64,000 nt of DNA, taken from positions 243,856 through 307,855 of the forward strand of contig VWVY01000005.1 of the NCBI GenBank assembly GCA_009846685.1. The letters run 5' to 3'. The notes under the pieces were generated by a model, which saw only the letters and a list, made by a program, of their open reading frames with translations, searched no databases and was not told where the DNA came from. Made by a program: the position numbers and the translations under genes. Positions 1 through 8,968 of the stretch are shown here, in pieces (positions within the stretch are counted from its first letter, which is position 1; every line of letters begins with the position of its first letter). The DNA comes from Rhizobiales bacterium SYSU XM002 (GTDB lineage Bacteria > Pseudomonadota > Alphaproteobacteria > Rhizobiales > Beijerinckiaceae).

Positions 1-549
1 TCGAACCTGTTCCACGTCGGGATCCTCATCATCTTCTTCGGGCATCTTGGCGGCCTTCTCACCCCGATCCAGGTGTTCGATGCGCTGGGGATCGGCCACG
101 GCTTCAAGCAGGGGCTGGCGATCGTCGTCGGCGGGGTCGCGGGGCTGATGTGCCTTGCCGGAATCGCGATCCTGACCCACCGTCGCCTGTTCGATCCGCG
201 CATCCGCGCGACGTCGAGCTTCTCGGATACCGCGATCCTGCTGATCCTCTTCGCGCAGCTCCTGCTGGGGCTCCTGACCATCCCGGTCTCGCTTCAGCAC
301 ATGGACGGGCATGAGATGGTGAAGTTCATGACCTGGGCGCAGGGTGTGCTCACCCTTCAGCCGGATGCCTGGATGCAGGTGAAGGACACCAACATCATCT
401 TCAAGCTGCATCTCACGTTGGGGATGACGATCTTCCTGCTGTTCCCCTTCACCCGGCTTGTCCACATCTGGTCGGCGCCGATCTGGTATCTTGGGCGCCG
501 CGGCTATCAGGTCGTGCGCTCGCGTCGCAACCTCAATCCGGCGGAGTGA
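1..549 (+). CDS. narI: Respiratory nitrate reductase gamma subunit NarI (5' end outside window)
   Basis: Membrane di-heme cytochrome b subunit of the NarGHI nitrate reductase. It takes electrons from quinol and passes them to NarH/NarG on the cytoplasmic face. The reading frame is open from base 1, so the gene starts upstream. The visible 182 residues hold several hydrophobic segments with His residues suitable as heme ligands (for example NLFHVG near the start and FKLHLTLGM), and the Arg-rich cytoplasmic tail usual for the end of NarI. The next gene starts 5 bases after the stop, so narI heads a longer co-transcribed run. narG, narH and narJ are expected just left of the window. The family call is firm; the N-terminus is not visible. 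Confidence 0.93.
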   Translation, partial: SNLFHVGILIIFFGHLGGLLTPIQVFDALGIGHGFKQGLAIVVGGVAGLMCLAGIAILTHRRLFDPRIRATSSFSDTAILLILFAQLLLGLLTIPVSLQHMDGHEMVKFMTWAQGVLTLQPDAWMQVKDTNIIFKLHLTLGMTIFLLFPFTRLVHIWSAPIWYLGRRGYQVVRSRRNLNPAE

Positions 550-554
550 GGATC

Positions 555-1388
555 ATGGAGACTGGCTGCGATCTCAGGTCACCGAAGCTCGACCATCGCC
601 CACGCGCTGTCAGTGTCAATGGCGTTGCCATCCCGCGCGACGAGATCGCGCGGGAGACCCAGATGCATGCGGCGCCCACACCCATCGCGGCTTGGAAGGC
701 GGCGGCGCGCGCCCTCGTCATCCGCGAACTGCTCCGGCAGGAAGCGGCGCGGCGCGGGATCGTCGCGGTTCCGCTCGATGACGGAGAAGGCCGCCGCGAG
801 ACCGGGGACGAGGCCGCGATGCGTGCCCTCGTCGAAGCCGATGTCAGGTTGCCGCAAGCGGATGAGGATACGTGCCGGCGCTACTACGAGCAAAACCGGG
901 CGAAGTTCCGCTCGGCCGCGCTTTATGCGCCGCGCCATATCCTGCTCGCCGCCGCGCCGGGGGACCGGGCGGCGCGCGAAGTGGTGCGCCAGGAAGCGGA
1001 ACGCCTCGTGGCGGTGCTCAACGACAAGCCCTCGCTCTTCGAGACCATCGCGGCCGAGGCCTCTGCCTGTCCCTCCGCCAAGACCGGCGGCGCGCTCGGC
1101 CAGATCGGGCCGGGACAGACGGTGCCGGAATTCGAGAAAGCACTGGAAACACTCCCCGTTGGCGACGCGGTTGCGCTGGTCGAAACCCGTTACGGGGTCC
1201 ATCTCGTCCGGCTCGATCACAAGGAGCCGGGCCGCGACCTGCCGTTCGAGATCGTCCGCAAGCGCATCAAGGCGTACCTTGAGGAGGCCGTCCGCCATCG
1301 TGCGATACGTCAATATGTCGAGGAGCTTGCCGCCCGCGCGACGATCGTCGGGATCGATCTCGCGGAAAAAATCGATCGTCCGCAATAA
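555..1388 (+). CDS. Parvulin-type peptidyl-prolyl isomerase (NifM/PpiC-like) of the nar operon
   Basis: Predicted cis-trans prolyl isomerase acting as a folding or maturation helper. The C-terminal half carries the rotamase (PpiC) domain, seen in APRHILLAA, the GGALGQIGPGQTVPEFEKAL stretch and the ending YGVHLVRLD. The N-terminal half is a helical chaperone-like region. There is no signal peptide, so it is likely cytoplasmic, as NifM is. I chose the ATG at 555, 5 bases after the narI stop; a GTG at 546 would overlap narI. NifM-like isomerases next to narGHJI are known in other proteobacteria. An assembly role for nitrate reductase is inferred from position only. Confidence 0.85.
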   Translation: METGCDLRSPKLDHRPRAVSVNGVAIPRDEIARETQMHAAPTPIAAWKAAARALVIRELLRQEAARRGIVAVPLDDGEGRRETGDEAAMRALVEADVRLPQADEDTCRRYYEQNRAKFRSAALYAPRHILLAAAPGDRAAREVVRQEAERLVAVLNDKPSLFETIAAEASACPSAKTGGALGQIGPGQTVPEFEKALETLPVGDAVALVETRYGVHLVRLDHKEPGRDLPFEIVRKRIKAYLEEAVRHRAIRQYVEELAARATIVGIDLAEKIDRPQ

Positions 1389-1410
1389 GGAAGACGAGGG
1401 AGGAACGTCC

Positions 1411-1758
1411 ATGCTGCTCGGTTCCCTGCTTTCCGGGCTCCGGAGCCCGGCCTACGCGGTGACGCTGATTGAGGAGACCGGCGATGTCGTGCTTCTCGCG
1501 CGCGTCGAGGCTGCGGGTCGGGCCTTCGAGGAGACGCCGGGTGATTATGCCGCTAACGCCGTCGCCCGCTTCAGCAATAGCGCGAGCGACGAGGATTGGC
1601 TCGCGCTGATGACGGCGCTTGAAAAATCCGATGCACCGGCCGTGACCTGCCTCGGGAACATGGTGCGCTGGGCGCTCGACAAGGACGATGCCGATATCGC
1701 CCCGCCCGCGAAATCCTGCTCTTGCGGAGGGCAGGGAGGCTGCCATGAACCCGGCTGA
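1411..1758 (+). CDS. Small hypothetical protein with Cys-rich C-terminus, nar operon
   Basis: A 115-residue protein of no family I recognise. The start ATG has a strong Shine-Dalgarno (GAGGGAGGA) a few bases upstream, and the 3' end overlaps the next start by 14 bases, so it is translated as part of the operon. The body is a mixed alpha/beta-looking domain (VTLIEETGDVVLLARV) and the last residues hold a CSCGGQGGC tail that could bind a metal or an Fe-S cluster. A role in nitrate reductase maturation or redox sensing is only a guess from the neighbours. Confidence 0.7.
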   Translation: MLLGSLLSGLRSPAYAVTLIEETGDVVLLARVEAAGRAFEETPGDYAANAVARFSNSASDEDWLALMTALEKSDAPAVTCLGNMVRWALDKDDADIAPPAKSCSCGGQGGCHEPG

Positions 1759-2305
1759 AAGGGACAAGACCGGGCACCTGGCCTTTTCCGTGCCTCCGCT
1801 GCCGGCGGAACTTCTCGAGCGGCCGCTCGATTATCTCGCTGCCGATCACGAGCGTCATCGCGCCGTCTGCGCTTTCCTGAAGCGCGTGGTGCGCGAGGGC
1901 GCCATCCAGGGCACGAGTGCTGGCGCTGTTGCCGGTTTTCTCAACACGGAATTTCCGCTTCATCTCGCTGACGAGCACGATGCGCTCTACCCCGCGCTGG
2001 TCAGGCGCTCGCGCGATGATGTGGAATTTGTCGCCGCGCTCCAACGCATCGCGGCCGCGCATGATGCGGCGGTGGCCAGCCTGTCGCCGGTCGTCTCTGG
2101 CCTCAAGGCGGTAAGCACACTGCCGGCGGCGCGCCTCTCTCCGCAACTGGCGCAGGCGCTCGACGACTACGTGCGCGAGGAAGAAAAGCGACTCGCCTTC
2201 GAGAACGCGGTGATCCTTCGTATCGCCGATGTCCGGCTGCGCAAGAGCGACATCGCGGCGATTCGCGGCGATATGAAGGCCCGCCGCGGCGTGGGGGCTG
2301 CATGA
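1745..2305 (+). CDS. Hemerythrin HHE-domain protein
   Basis: A 186-residue cytoplasmic protein with the spaced His/Glu pattern of the hemerythrin HHE fold: DHERHR near residue 35, HLADEHDALYPAL near 75, AAAHDAA near 100, and a late EEEKRLAFE helix. Such proteins bind a di-iron centre and often respond to O2 or NO. In a nitrate-respiration operon a role in NO or iron chemistry is plausible but not shown. The start overlaps the preceding gene and the stop overlaps the carbonic anhydrase ATG, indicating translational coupling. Confidence 0.8.
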   Translation: MNPAERDKTGHLAFSVPPLPAELLERPLDYLAADHERHRAVCAFLKRVVREGAIQGTSAGAVAGFLNTEFPLHLADEHDALYPALVRRSRDDVEFVAALQRIAAAHDAAVASLSPVVSGLKAVSTLPAARLSPQLAQALDDYVREEEKRLAFENAVILRIADVRLRKSDIAAIRGDMKARRGVGAA

Positions 2306-3078
2306 AATCCGCCCTCGACCATCTCTTCGATCGCAACGTCGGCTGGGCGCAGGCCAAGACACGCGAAGACCCGGATTATTTTCGCCGCATGGCCGAGCAA
2401 CAACAGCCCGATTATCTCTGGATCGGCTGCTCTGACAGCCGGGTGACGGCCAACGACGTTCTTGGCCTCGCACCCGGCGCGGTCTTCGTCCACCGCAACA
2501 TCGCCAATGTCGTTCATACCAGCGATATGAACATCCTCTCGGTGCTGGAATTCGCCATCCATCACCTCAAGATCCAGCATATCATCGTTTGCGGGCATTA
2601 CGGCTGCGGCGGCATCGAACGGGCCTTGAGCGACGAGAAGTCGGCGCTTGTGGACCATTGGCTCCAGCCGATCGTGATGCTCTACCGCAAGCACAAGGCC
2701 GTCATCGACGCGCTTCCCTATCCCGAGGCGCGCATCAATCGGATGTGCGAGATCAACATCGAGCTTCAGGTCCGGCGGGTGGCGGCGACACCCATTATCG
2801 AGCAGGCTTGGCAGAAGGGATTGCCGCTCGCGATCCACGGCTGGATCTATGGCGTGCATGACGGGTTGATCCGCGCGCTCGGTGCTCCCGTGACTTCGAT
2901 CGAAGAGCGCGATTCGATGGCGACAATCGATGCCCGTGTCGTCGATCCGGTTGAGCCGGTGAGCATGGTCAGGCAACATGCGATCGAGGCCTTCGAGGGT
3001 CTCCAGGCGCTGGAGCCTTCGGAAGGGCTTGATTGCTGTCCTGATCATGGCCTCACCCTTCAGGATGGAACACGATGA
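2302..3078 (+). CDS. can: Beta-class carbonic anhydrase
   Basis: Reversible hydration of CO2 to bicarbonate in the cytoplasm. The Zn-site residues of the beta class are present: Cys43 and the Asp45/Arg47 dyad in CSDSR, then His99 and Cys102 in HYGCGG. The length of 258 residues is somewhat longer than the usual 210-230, with an extended C-terminus. The ATG overlaps the stop of the hemerythrin gene and its own stop overlaps the next start (ATGA), so it sits inside the operon. Its presence between nar accessory genes is uncommon and may reflect pH or CO2 handling during anaerobic respiration; that is inference. Confidence 0.92.
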   Translation: MKSALDHLFDRNVGWAQAKTREDPDYFRRMAEQQQPDYLWIGCSDSRVTANDVLGLAPGAVFVHRNIANVVHTSDMNILSVLEFAIHHLKIQHIIVCGHYGCGGIERALSDEKSALVDHWLQPIVMLYRKHKAVIDALPYPEARINRMCEINIELQVRRVAATPIIEQAWQKGLPLAIHGWIYGVHDGLIRALGAPVTSIEERDSMATIDARVVDPVEPVSMVRQHAIEAFEGLQALEPSEGLDCCPDHGLTLQDGTR

Positions 3079-3620
3079 CCGTTTCGCCCACCTCGCCCGC
3101 CCGGATTGGAATCGTCACGATTTCCGATCGCGCTTCCGCCGGTCAATATGTGGATGAAAGCGGACCGGCGATCAGAGCCTATCTCGACGAGATTCTGACA
3201 TCGCGATGGGAGGCGATTGTCCGCGTCATCCCCGATGGTATCGAAAGCGTATCGGGAACCCTGATCGACCTTGCCGACAGCGAGGATTGCGATCTTGTGC
3301 TTACGACCGGCGGCACCGGTCCCGCACCGCGCGATCTCACACCGGAAGCGGTGCAGGCGGTCATCTCGCGCGAATTGCCGGGGTTCGGCGAACTGATGCG
3401 CAAGGTCAGCCTCGAAAGCGTGCCGACCGCCATTCTCTCGCGTCAGCTCGCCGGCACACGCGGTGCGACGCTCATCATCACCCTGCCTGGAAAACCGGGC
3501 TCAATCCGAACCTGCCTCAATGCGGTGTTCCCGGCGGTGCCCTATTGTCTCGACCTTATCGGCGCCCGGCGGCTCGAAACCGATCCGGCGCGTTGCCTCG
3601 CCTTCAGACCGAAATCCTGA
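3075..3620 (+). CDS. mog: Molybdopterin adenylyltransferase Mog/MoaB
   Basis: Activates molybdopterin by adenylylation before molybdenum insertion. The MPT-binding signature TTGGTGPAPRDLTPEA is present near residue 78, after an N-terminal IGIVTISDRAS strand typical of MogA. A later TLPGKPGSIRTC loop matches the family. The length of 181 residues is normal. It overlaps the carbonic anhydrase stop by 4 bases. It supplies the cofactor of the NarG catalytic subunit, which explains its place in a nar operon. Confidence 0.93.
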   Translation: MTVSPTSPARIGIVTISDRASAGQYVDESGPAIRAYLDEILTSRWEAIVRVIPDGIESVSGTLIDLADSEDCDLVLTTGGTGPAPRDLTPEAVQAVISRELPGFGELMRKVSLESVPTAILSRQLAGTRGATLIITLPGKPGSIRTCLNAVFPAVPYCLDLIGARRLETDPARCLAFRPKS

Positions 3621-3636
3621 TTTCGAAAGCCATCCG

Positions 3637-4242
3637 ATGACCGACAAGCCTGCCGACACATCCGCCGACCTGTCGCCGATCGCCGCGCTTCCCTACGCGG
3701 AAGGGGCCTACCCCGACGCGCTTCTCGATCGGCTCGTCCGGGATTTTCAATCGGCGGGATATCGTGTTGCCGGTGTGCTCCAGCACGATTTCGCCCGGCG
3801 CGACCGCACGCGCTGCGACATGAACCTCGAAGACCTCGCCACGGGAGAACTTGTCGCACTCTCGGAAGATCGCGGCGAAGCGTCGCGCGGGTGCCGGATC
3901 GACCAGAACGGGCTCGCGCGCGCGGCGGCGCTGGTCGAGGTCGCGCTCGAAAAAGAGTCGGTCGACCTTCTCGTCATCAACAAGTTCGGCAAGATCGAGA
4001 GCGAGGGCGGTGGTTTGCGCGACGCGATCGCCGAAGCCATCACGCGCGGCATCCCGGTGATTGTCGGCGTGCCGTTACGCAATCTCGATGCCTGGAACGC
4101 TTTTGCCGGCGCTTTCGCGATGTCCTTCCCGTTGACCGGCGCGGGCTTGGGCGAATGGCTCGGTGCGTATCGCGTCGAGTGGCGGGAGATCGCCGGGCCC
4201 GATGGGCAACCCTTTTCGGCCGACATGCCTGACCGGATTTGA
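3637..4242 (+). CDS. DUF2478 NTPase-like protein
   Basis: A 201-residue protein of the DUF2478 family, often found beside molybdenum-uptake or molybdoenzyme genes. The core DLLVINKFGKIESEGGGL followed by GIPVIVGVP resembles the nucleotide-binding region of THEP1-like NTPases. The N-terminal PYAEGAYPDALLDRLV and GYRVAGVLQ segments are also typical. The ATG at 3637 lies 16 bases after mog. Function is unknown; a link to molybdenum cofactor handling is inferred from context. It is the last gene of the nar-associated run. Confidence 0.75.
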   Translation: MTDKPADTSADLSPIAALPYAEGAYPDALLDRLVRDFQSAGYRVAGVLQHDFARRDRTRCDMNLEDLATGELVALSEDRGEASRGCRIDQNGLARAAALVEVALEKESVDLLVINKFGKIESEGGGLRDAIAEAITRGIPVIVGVPLRNLDAWNAFAGAFAMSFPLTGAGLGEWLGAYRVEWREIAGPDGQPFSADMPDRI

Positions 4243-4305
4243 CTTGGCGTCCGCCTCCCCCTCACAATCCAGTTCGGGAATTGAATCGGGGAGGAAGAAT
4301 CTGTC

Positions 4306-5328
4306 GTGTCGTTGCCGTCAACGCTGCTTAATCTCCGTCTGCCGGTTGTCGCCGCGCCTCTCTTCATCATATCGAACCCAGACCTCGTGATCGCGCAATG
4401 CAAGGCGGGGATCGTGGGCGCGTTTCCGGCGCTCAATGCGCGCGAGGCCGAAGGCGAGCCGATCATGCTTGAACGCTGGCTGAAGCGGATCACCGAGGAA
4501 CTCGACCGTCACAATCAGGCGAACCCGGACAGGCCTGCTGCACCCTTCGCCGTCAACCAGATTGTCCATCGCTCGAACACACGGCTGGAAAGGGACATCG
4601 AGATCTGCGCCCGCTGGAAGGTGCCGATCTGGATCACCTCGCTCGGCGCACGCGTGGAAGTCAACGAGGCCGCCCATTCCTGCGGCGGCATCACGCTGCA
4701 CGACGTCATCAATGTCGAATTCGCCCGCAAGGCCATTGAGAAGGGCGCGGACGGGCTGATCGCCGTCGCGGCCGGTGCGGGCGGACATGCGGGCACCATC
4801 TCGCCGCTGGCGCTCATTCAGGAGATCCGGGCGTTCTTTGATGGCCCGCTTCTTCTATCCGGTGCGATTTCGACCGGCGATTCGATCCTCGCGGCGCAGG
4901 CGATGGGAGCGGATCTCGCCTATATCGGGTCGACCTTCATCGCAACCGAGGAAGCGAATGCGGTTCAGGCTTACAAGGCCATGATCGTCGAGGGAAACGC
5001 TGGTGATATCGTCTATTCCAGCTATTTCACCGGCGTGCATGGCAATTATCTCAAGGGATCGGTCCGCGCACAGGGGCTCGACCCCGATCATCTGCCGGAG
5101 AGCGACGCCTCTCAGATGAATTTCGGTTCGGGCGGCTCGAAGCCGAAAAGCTGGAAGGACATCTGGGGTGCCGGGCAGGGCATCGGCGCTGTACGGGAGG
5201 TCGTGCCGGCCGCGCGCGTTGTCGATCGGCTGGAGGCGGAATACCGCGCCGCGCTCCGCCGGTTGGAGACTGCCGCCGCCCCTTATCGTGGCGGTGACAA
5301 CGGCCTGTCCAAGCTGATAATCTCGTAG
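4306..5328 (+). CDS. Nitronate monooxygenase family FMN enzyme
   Basis: TIM-barrel flavoprotein of the nitronate monooxygenase / 2-nitropropane dioxygenase family, which oxidises alkyl nitronates such as propionate-3-nitronate. The FMN-phosphate loops DLAYIGSTF and LLSGAISTGDS and the active-site AGAGGHAG His motif are present. The length of 340 residues is normal. The GTG start is preceded by GGGGAGGAAG. It lies 63 bases past the nar run, so it may have its own promoter. It is convergent with the transpeptidase gene, with 4 bases between the stops. Confidence 0.88.
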   Translation: MSLPSTLLNLRLPVVAAPLFIISNPDLVIAQCKAGIVGAFPALNAREAEGEPIMLERWLKRITEELDRHNQANPDRPAAPFAVNQIVHRSNTRLERDIEICARWKVPIWITSLGARVEVNEAAHSCGGITLHDVINVEFARKAIEKGADGLIAVAAGAGGHAGTISPLALIQEIRAFFDGPLLLSGAISTGDSILAAQAMGADLAYIGSTFIATEEANAVQAYKAMIVEGNAGDIVYSSYFTGVHGNYLKGSVRAQGLDPDHLPESDASQMNFGSGGSKPKSWKDIWGAGQGIGAVREVVPAARVVDRLEAEYRAALRRLETAAAPYRGGDNGLSKLIIS

Positions 5329-5332
5329 AACC

Positions 5333-5998
5333 TCAGAGCTTGACGATCACCGGCGCGCCGATTGGCACGCGCGAATAGAGATCGATCACATCCTGATTGA
5401 TCATGCGAATGCAGCCGCTCGAAACCGATTTGCCGATGCTCCACGGCTCGTTGGTGCCGTGGATGCGATACATCGAATCGCGCCCGTCGCGGTGCAAGTA
5501 AAGCGCGCGTGCACCAAGGGGGTTTTCGAGTCCCGGCTCCATGCCGCCGGCCCAGCGGCCGTTGCGTTCCGGTTCGCGGGCGATCATGTCCTTGGTCGGG
5601 GTCCAACGCGGCCACTCGGCCTTGCGGCCAACAGTCGCGCGGCCGGCCCAGGCCATGCCTTCCTTGCCGACGCCAACGCCGTAGCGCATCGCCCGCCCGC
5701 CTTCCATCACGAGGAACAACGCGCGCTCGCGCGTGTCGACCACCAGCGTACCCGGCATCTCGCCCGATGGGTAGTCCACCACACGCCGCAGAACTTCCGA
5801 GTCTACTTCGTCGAAATCGACGGCGGGAATGGGATAGCGTTCCTGCGGCATCTCGTCATAAAGCGCGGCGAGATGCGGCGGAATGATATGCGTCCGCGCC
5901 AGAGTCTCCGGTGGCGGGTCGAGGCGCTGCGTCGCGCAGCCTGCGAGGGCGAAGGGCGTGGCCGCGAGGAAGGCGCGACGCGAAAAGGTCAAAGGCAC
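5333..5998 (-). CDS. L,D-transpeptidase (YkuD), Tat-exported lipoprotein
   Basis: Periplasmic enzyme that makes 3-3 crosslinks in peptidoglycan or attaches proteins to it. The C-terminal YkuD domain holds the catalytic motif: IHGTNEP, then SSGCIRM with the nucleophilic Cys. The GTG start at 5998 gives an N-terminus [16 protein letters not shown], which combines a twin-arginine signal with a lipobox. A longer upstream in-frame extension is unlikely to be coding. The domain is closely similar to the second L,D-transpeptidase at 46354-46923. Confidence 0.9.
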   Translation of the reverse strand: MPLTFSRRAFLAATPFALAGCATQRLDPPPETLARTHIIPPHLAALYDEMPQERYPIPAVDFDEVDSEVLRRVVDYPSGEMPGTLVVDTRERALFLVMEGGRAMRYGVGVGKEGMAWAGRATVGRKAEWPRWTPTKDMIAREPERNGRWAGGMEPGLENPLGARALYLHRDGRDSMYRIHGTNEPWSIGKSVSSGCIRMINQDVIDLYSRVPIGAPVIVKL

Positions 5999-6129
5999 GT
6001 TTCTGTCTCCGGTTCTTCTCGGCCCAACGGAACGGTCGATTGGGGAGTTTGTGAGACAGATAACGCCGAAGAGGTTTATTTCTTCTTTAACCGTGTTTGT
6101 TAATTCGCTGCGTTGCAGTGAAACGACAC

Positions 6130-7287
6130 TCAGTGCCGCCCGGCCTTCTCGCGGGCGATGATCATTTTCATGATCTGGGCGGTGCCGTCGCCGATTTCCA
6201 GCCCCATGACATCGCGCAGGCGCTGCTGATGCGGCAGATCGAGCGACCAGCCGTAATGCCCGTGTGTCAGCAGGCACTGGTGAATAACATCGACTGCAGT
6301 CTTGGGGCAGAGCCATTTGCACATCGCCGCTTCGGCGGTATGTGGCAGGTCGGCATCCTTGAGGCGCAGCGTGTGATAGCAAAGCTGGCGCGCCGCGGCG
6401 ATCGCGGTCTCGCCTTCCGCGAGCGGGAAGGTCACGCCCTGGTTCTTCGCGAGCGGCGCGCCGAATGCCTTACGCTCCTTGATATAGGCCCAGCTTTCGT
6501 CGAGCGAGGCTTGCGCGGAGGCGATGACCTGCAGGCCGATCAGCGCGCGCGAGAAATCGAAGCCCTGCATCACCTGCACGAAACCCGCGCCCTCGTCCGC
6601 AAGCCGGAAGCTCGCGGGAATGTGCACATCGTCGAAGAAGATCGAACTGCGCCCGATCGCGTGGCTGCCAAGATCCTTGTAGCGCAAGGTGGAGACACCT
6701 GGCGTATCCATCGGCACGAAGAAGGCGGAAACGCCGCGCGCACCTTCCTCCGGCGCGCCGGTGCGGGCAAAGAGCACAACGGCGTCGGCCTGATCCGCCA
6801 TCGAGATCGAAGATTTCTCGCCCTTGAGGATATAGCCGTTACCGTCCTTGCGCGCCGAGAGCGACAGGTTCGCGGCATCTGAACCGCCACGCGGTTCGGT
6901 GAGTGCGATGCAGAACACCTTCTCGCCTGCGGTAAGCTTCGGCAGCCATTCCAGCGCAAGATCGCGCGGGGCGTGCTCGGCCATGATCTTGCCGGTGAGC
7001 GAGGAGAGGATCTGCGCATAGGCAACGTTGATGTCGCCGTAACCGATCTGTTCGGCGATTAGTCCGCTCGTGAGACTCGGCAGACCCAACCCGCCGAACT
7101 CTTCCGGAATTTCCGGCGCGATGAGCCCGAGCGAGCCCATCTCGCGGATCAGTGCGCGGTCGATCCGCGCCTCGATCTCACGTTTCTGGTAGCCGGGCGC
7201 GACCTTCGTGGCCGAGAAACGGCGAGCCACTTCCTGAAACTCGCGCTGCTCCTCGCTCAGCGCCGGGTCGATCGCGTTCATCGTCAC
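6130..7287 (-). CDS. aliB: Acyl-CoA dehydrogenase, likely cyclohexanecarboxyl-CoA dehydrogenase (AliB-like)
   Basis: FAD-dependent acyl-CoA dehydrogenase of 385 residues. It shows the usual three-part fold: N-terminal helical domain, a middle beta domain with [14 protein letters not shown] and [12 protein letters not shown], and a C-terminal helical bundle with [12 protein letters not shown]. The substrate is inferred from the neighbours: badI starts 1 base upstream of this gene and badH precedes it, as in the alicyclic acid pathway of Rhodopseudomonas palustris, where AliB dehydrogenates cyclohexanecarboxyl-CoA. It is the last gene of a three-gene operon. A different short-chain acyl-CoA substrate cannot be excluded. 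Confidence 0.82.
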   Translation of the reverse strand: MTMNAIDPALSEEQREFQEVARRFSATKVAPGYQKREIEARIDRALIREMGSLGLIAPEIPEEFGGLGLPSLTSGLIAEQIGYGDINVAYAQILSSLTGKIMAEHAPRDLALEWLPKLTAGEKVFCIALTEPRGGSDAANLSLSARKDGNGYILKGEKSSISMADQADAVVLFARTGAPEEGARGVSAFFVPMDTPGVSTLRYKDLGSHAIGRSSIFFDDVHIPASFRLADEGAGFVQVMQGFDFSRALIGLQVIASAQASLDESWAYIKERKAFGAPLAKNQGVTFPLAEGETAIAAARQLCYHTLRLKDADLPHTAEAAMCKWLCPKTAVDVIHQCLLTHGHYGWSLDLPHQQRLRDVMGLEIGDGTAQIMKMIIAREKAGRH

Positions 7288-7288
7288 C

Positions 7289-8071
7289 TCACTTCACGAA
7301 CTTGCGGAATTCGGGCTTGCGCTTTTCCTTGAGCGCGGCGACGCCTTCCTTCGACTCGTCGGTCTCGTAGTATAGCTTGAGGGCGTACATCCCCATCTCG
7401 GCGATGCCGGACTGATGCGCAGTGTCCATGTTGAACGAGCGCTTGGCGATGGCGAGCGCGGTAGGGCTGCGTTCGCAGAGTTCCTCGCCCCAGGCCTGTA
7501 CGGTTTCGTCGAGCCTGTCGGCGGGCACGCAGAGGTTCGCGAGCCCCATCGCCTCGGCCTCCGCGCCGGAATAGCGCCGGCACATGTACCAGATTTCACG
7601 CGCCTTCTTCTCGCCGACGACGCGGGCGAGGAAGGCCGTGCCGTACCCCGGATCGACCGAGCCCATCTTGGGGCCAACCTGTCCGAAAATGGCCTTTTCC
7701 GAGCAGATCGTCAGATCACAGATCGTCGCGAGCACATTGCCGCCGCCGATCGCATAACCCTGCACACGGGCGATCACCGGTTTGGGCATGTTGCGGATGG
7801 TGTTGTGAAGATCCTCCATCGGCAGGCCGATGGTACCGCGGCCGTCGTAGTTCGCATCATGCGCGCCCTGATCGCCGCCGGTGCAGAAAGCGCGATCGCC
7901 AGCGCCGGCGAGCACGATGGCGCCGACGTTTTTGTCCCAACCGGCCTTGTTGAAGGCGCGGATGAGTTCCTCGCAAGTGGTGCCGCGGAAGGCATTCATC
8001 TTGTCGGGGCGGTTGATAATGATCCACGCGACGCCGTTGCGGATCTCATAGAGAATATCGGTGAATTCCAT
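7289..8071 (-). CDS. badI: 2-ketocyclohexanecarboxyl-CoA hydrolase BadI
   Basis: Crotonase-fold enzyme that opens the alicyclic ring, giving pimelyl-CoA from 2-ketocyclohexanecarboxyl-CoA. The length of 260 residues equals known BadI. Crotonase oxyanion-hole segments are visible (AGAGDRAFCTGGDQ and GYAIGGGNVLATICDL). The FGQVGPKMGSVDPGYGTAFL and EIWYMCRRYSG stretches are typical of BadI and the related MenB. It stands between badH (12 bases upstream) and the dehydrogenase (1 base downstream), consistent with one transcript. Confidence 0.93.
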   Translation of the reverse strand: MEFTDILYEIRNGVAWIIINRPDKMNAFRGTTCEELIRAFNKAGWDKNVGAIVLAGAGDRAFCTGGDQGAHDANYDGRGTIGLPMEDLHNTIRNMPKPVIARVQGYAIGGGNVLATICDLTICSEKAIFGQVGPKMGSVDPGYGTAFLARVVGEKKAREIWYMCRRYSGAEAEAMGLANLCVPADRLDETVQAWGEELCERSPTALAIAKRSFNMDTAHQSGIAEMGMYALKLYYETDESKEGVAALKEKRKPEFRKFVK

Positions 8072-8083
8072 GGCGCGGCCTCC

Positions 8084-8851
8084 TCAACCATTCATTGTCA
8101 GGCCACCGGAGACGCTCACCACCTGACCCGTGATGTAGGCAGCGTCGTCGGAGGCAAAAAAGGCGATCATGCCGGGCAAATCCGAAGGTTCGCCGATGCG
8201 CCCGAGCGGGATCGCGCGACGGAATGCCTCGACGAGCTTTTCCGGATTGCCCGCGCCCTCCTTGTAGTCGGCGAAAAGAGCGGTATCGGTCGGGCCGGGG
8301 CAGACGACATTGACGGTGATGTTGTGGCGGGCATGCTCGCGCGCGATCGTTTTCGAGAAGGCGATCAGTCCGCCCTTGCACGCGGCATAGACAGCCTCGC
8401 CCGAGGAACCGACACGGGCCGCATCGGACGAGATATTGATGATGCGCCCCGTTTTGCGCTCCGCCATGCCGGGGAGAACGGCATGATGCATATGCAGCGC
8501 GCCGGTGAGGTTGATCGCGATCAGGCGATCCCAGTCACCTGGTTCGGTCTTGATGAAGGGCTTGAAGACATCCCAGCCGGCATTGTTGACGAGAATGTCG
8601 ATCGGGCCGAGCGTGCCCTCGACACTTGCGATCGCGGCATCAACGCCGGCACGGTCGGTAATGTCGCAGGCGCAGGCCTTCGCCGTGCCGCCTGCCGCGA
8701 TGATGGCATCGGCTGCTGCCTGCGCCGCCGCGAGGTTCCTGTCCAGTACGGCAACCCTGGCGCCTTCCTCGGCGAAACGCTTGCAGGTTGCTCCGCCGAT
8801 TCCGCCGCCACCGCCCGTGATGACCGCAACCTTGTCTCTCAAGCCGCGCAT
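8084..8851 (-). CDS. badH: 2-hydroxycyclohexanecarboxyl-CoA dehydrogenase BadH (SDR)
   Basis: Short-chain dehydrogenase of 255 residues that oxidises 2-hydroxycyclohexanecarboxyl-CoA to the 2-keto ester with NAD+. The Rossmann motif TGGGGGIGGAT lies near the N-terminus, followed by NNAGWD, the catalytic Ser in INISSDAA and the YAACKGG Tyr/Lys pair. It is the first gene of the badH-badI-aliB operon and is divergent from a MarR regulator. The 117-base gap between them holds a probable operator. The context makes BadH much more likely than a generic SDR. Confidence 0.9.
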   Translation of the reverse strand: MRGLRDKVAVITGGGGGIGGATCKRFAEEGARVAVLDRNLAAAQAAADAIIAAGGTAKACACDITDRAGVDAAIASVEGTLGPIDILVNNAGWDVFKPFIKTEPGDWDRLIAINLTGALHMHHAVLPGMAERKTGRIINISSDAARVGSSGEAVYAACKGGLIAFSKTIAREHARHNITVNVVCPGPTDTALFADYKEGAGNPEKLVEAFRRAIPLGRIGEPSDLPGMIAFFASDDAAYITGQVVSVSGGLTMNG

Positions 8852-8910
8852 GATTCCCCCGATTTTCTGTGGGCAGCCGCCGCCGCCACAATGTCCAGCT
8901 GGTCAAATAA

Positions 8911-8930
8911 TATATCAATGCTATGATATA
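8911..8930. promoter_or_regulatory. Inverted repeat, probable BadR operator
   Basis: Perfect 7-base inverted repeat TATATCA-6-TGATATA in the badH/badR divergent promoter region. Spacing and symmetry suit a MarR-family dimer. It lies 60 bases upstream of badH and 38 bases upstream of the regulator, so it could control both. Binding is inferred. Confidence 0.55.
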
Positions 8931-8968
8931 AAAAATCGCCTGTCAATTTTAATGGAATCAAATTCCGC

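Noticed and set aside
5999..6382. Upstream extension of the first L,D-transpeptidase
   Set aside because: It would bury the Tat/lipobox signal inside the protein and overlaps the aliB 3' end.
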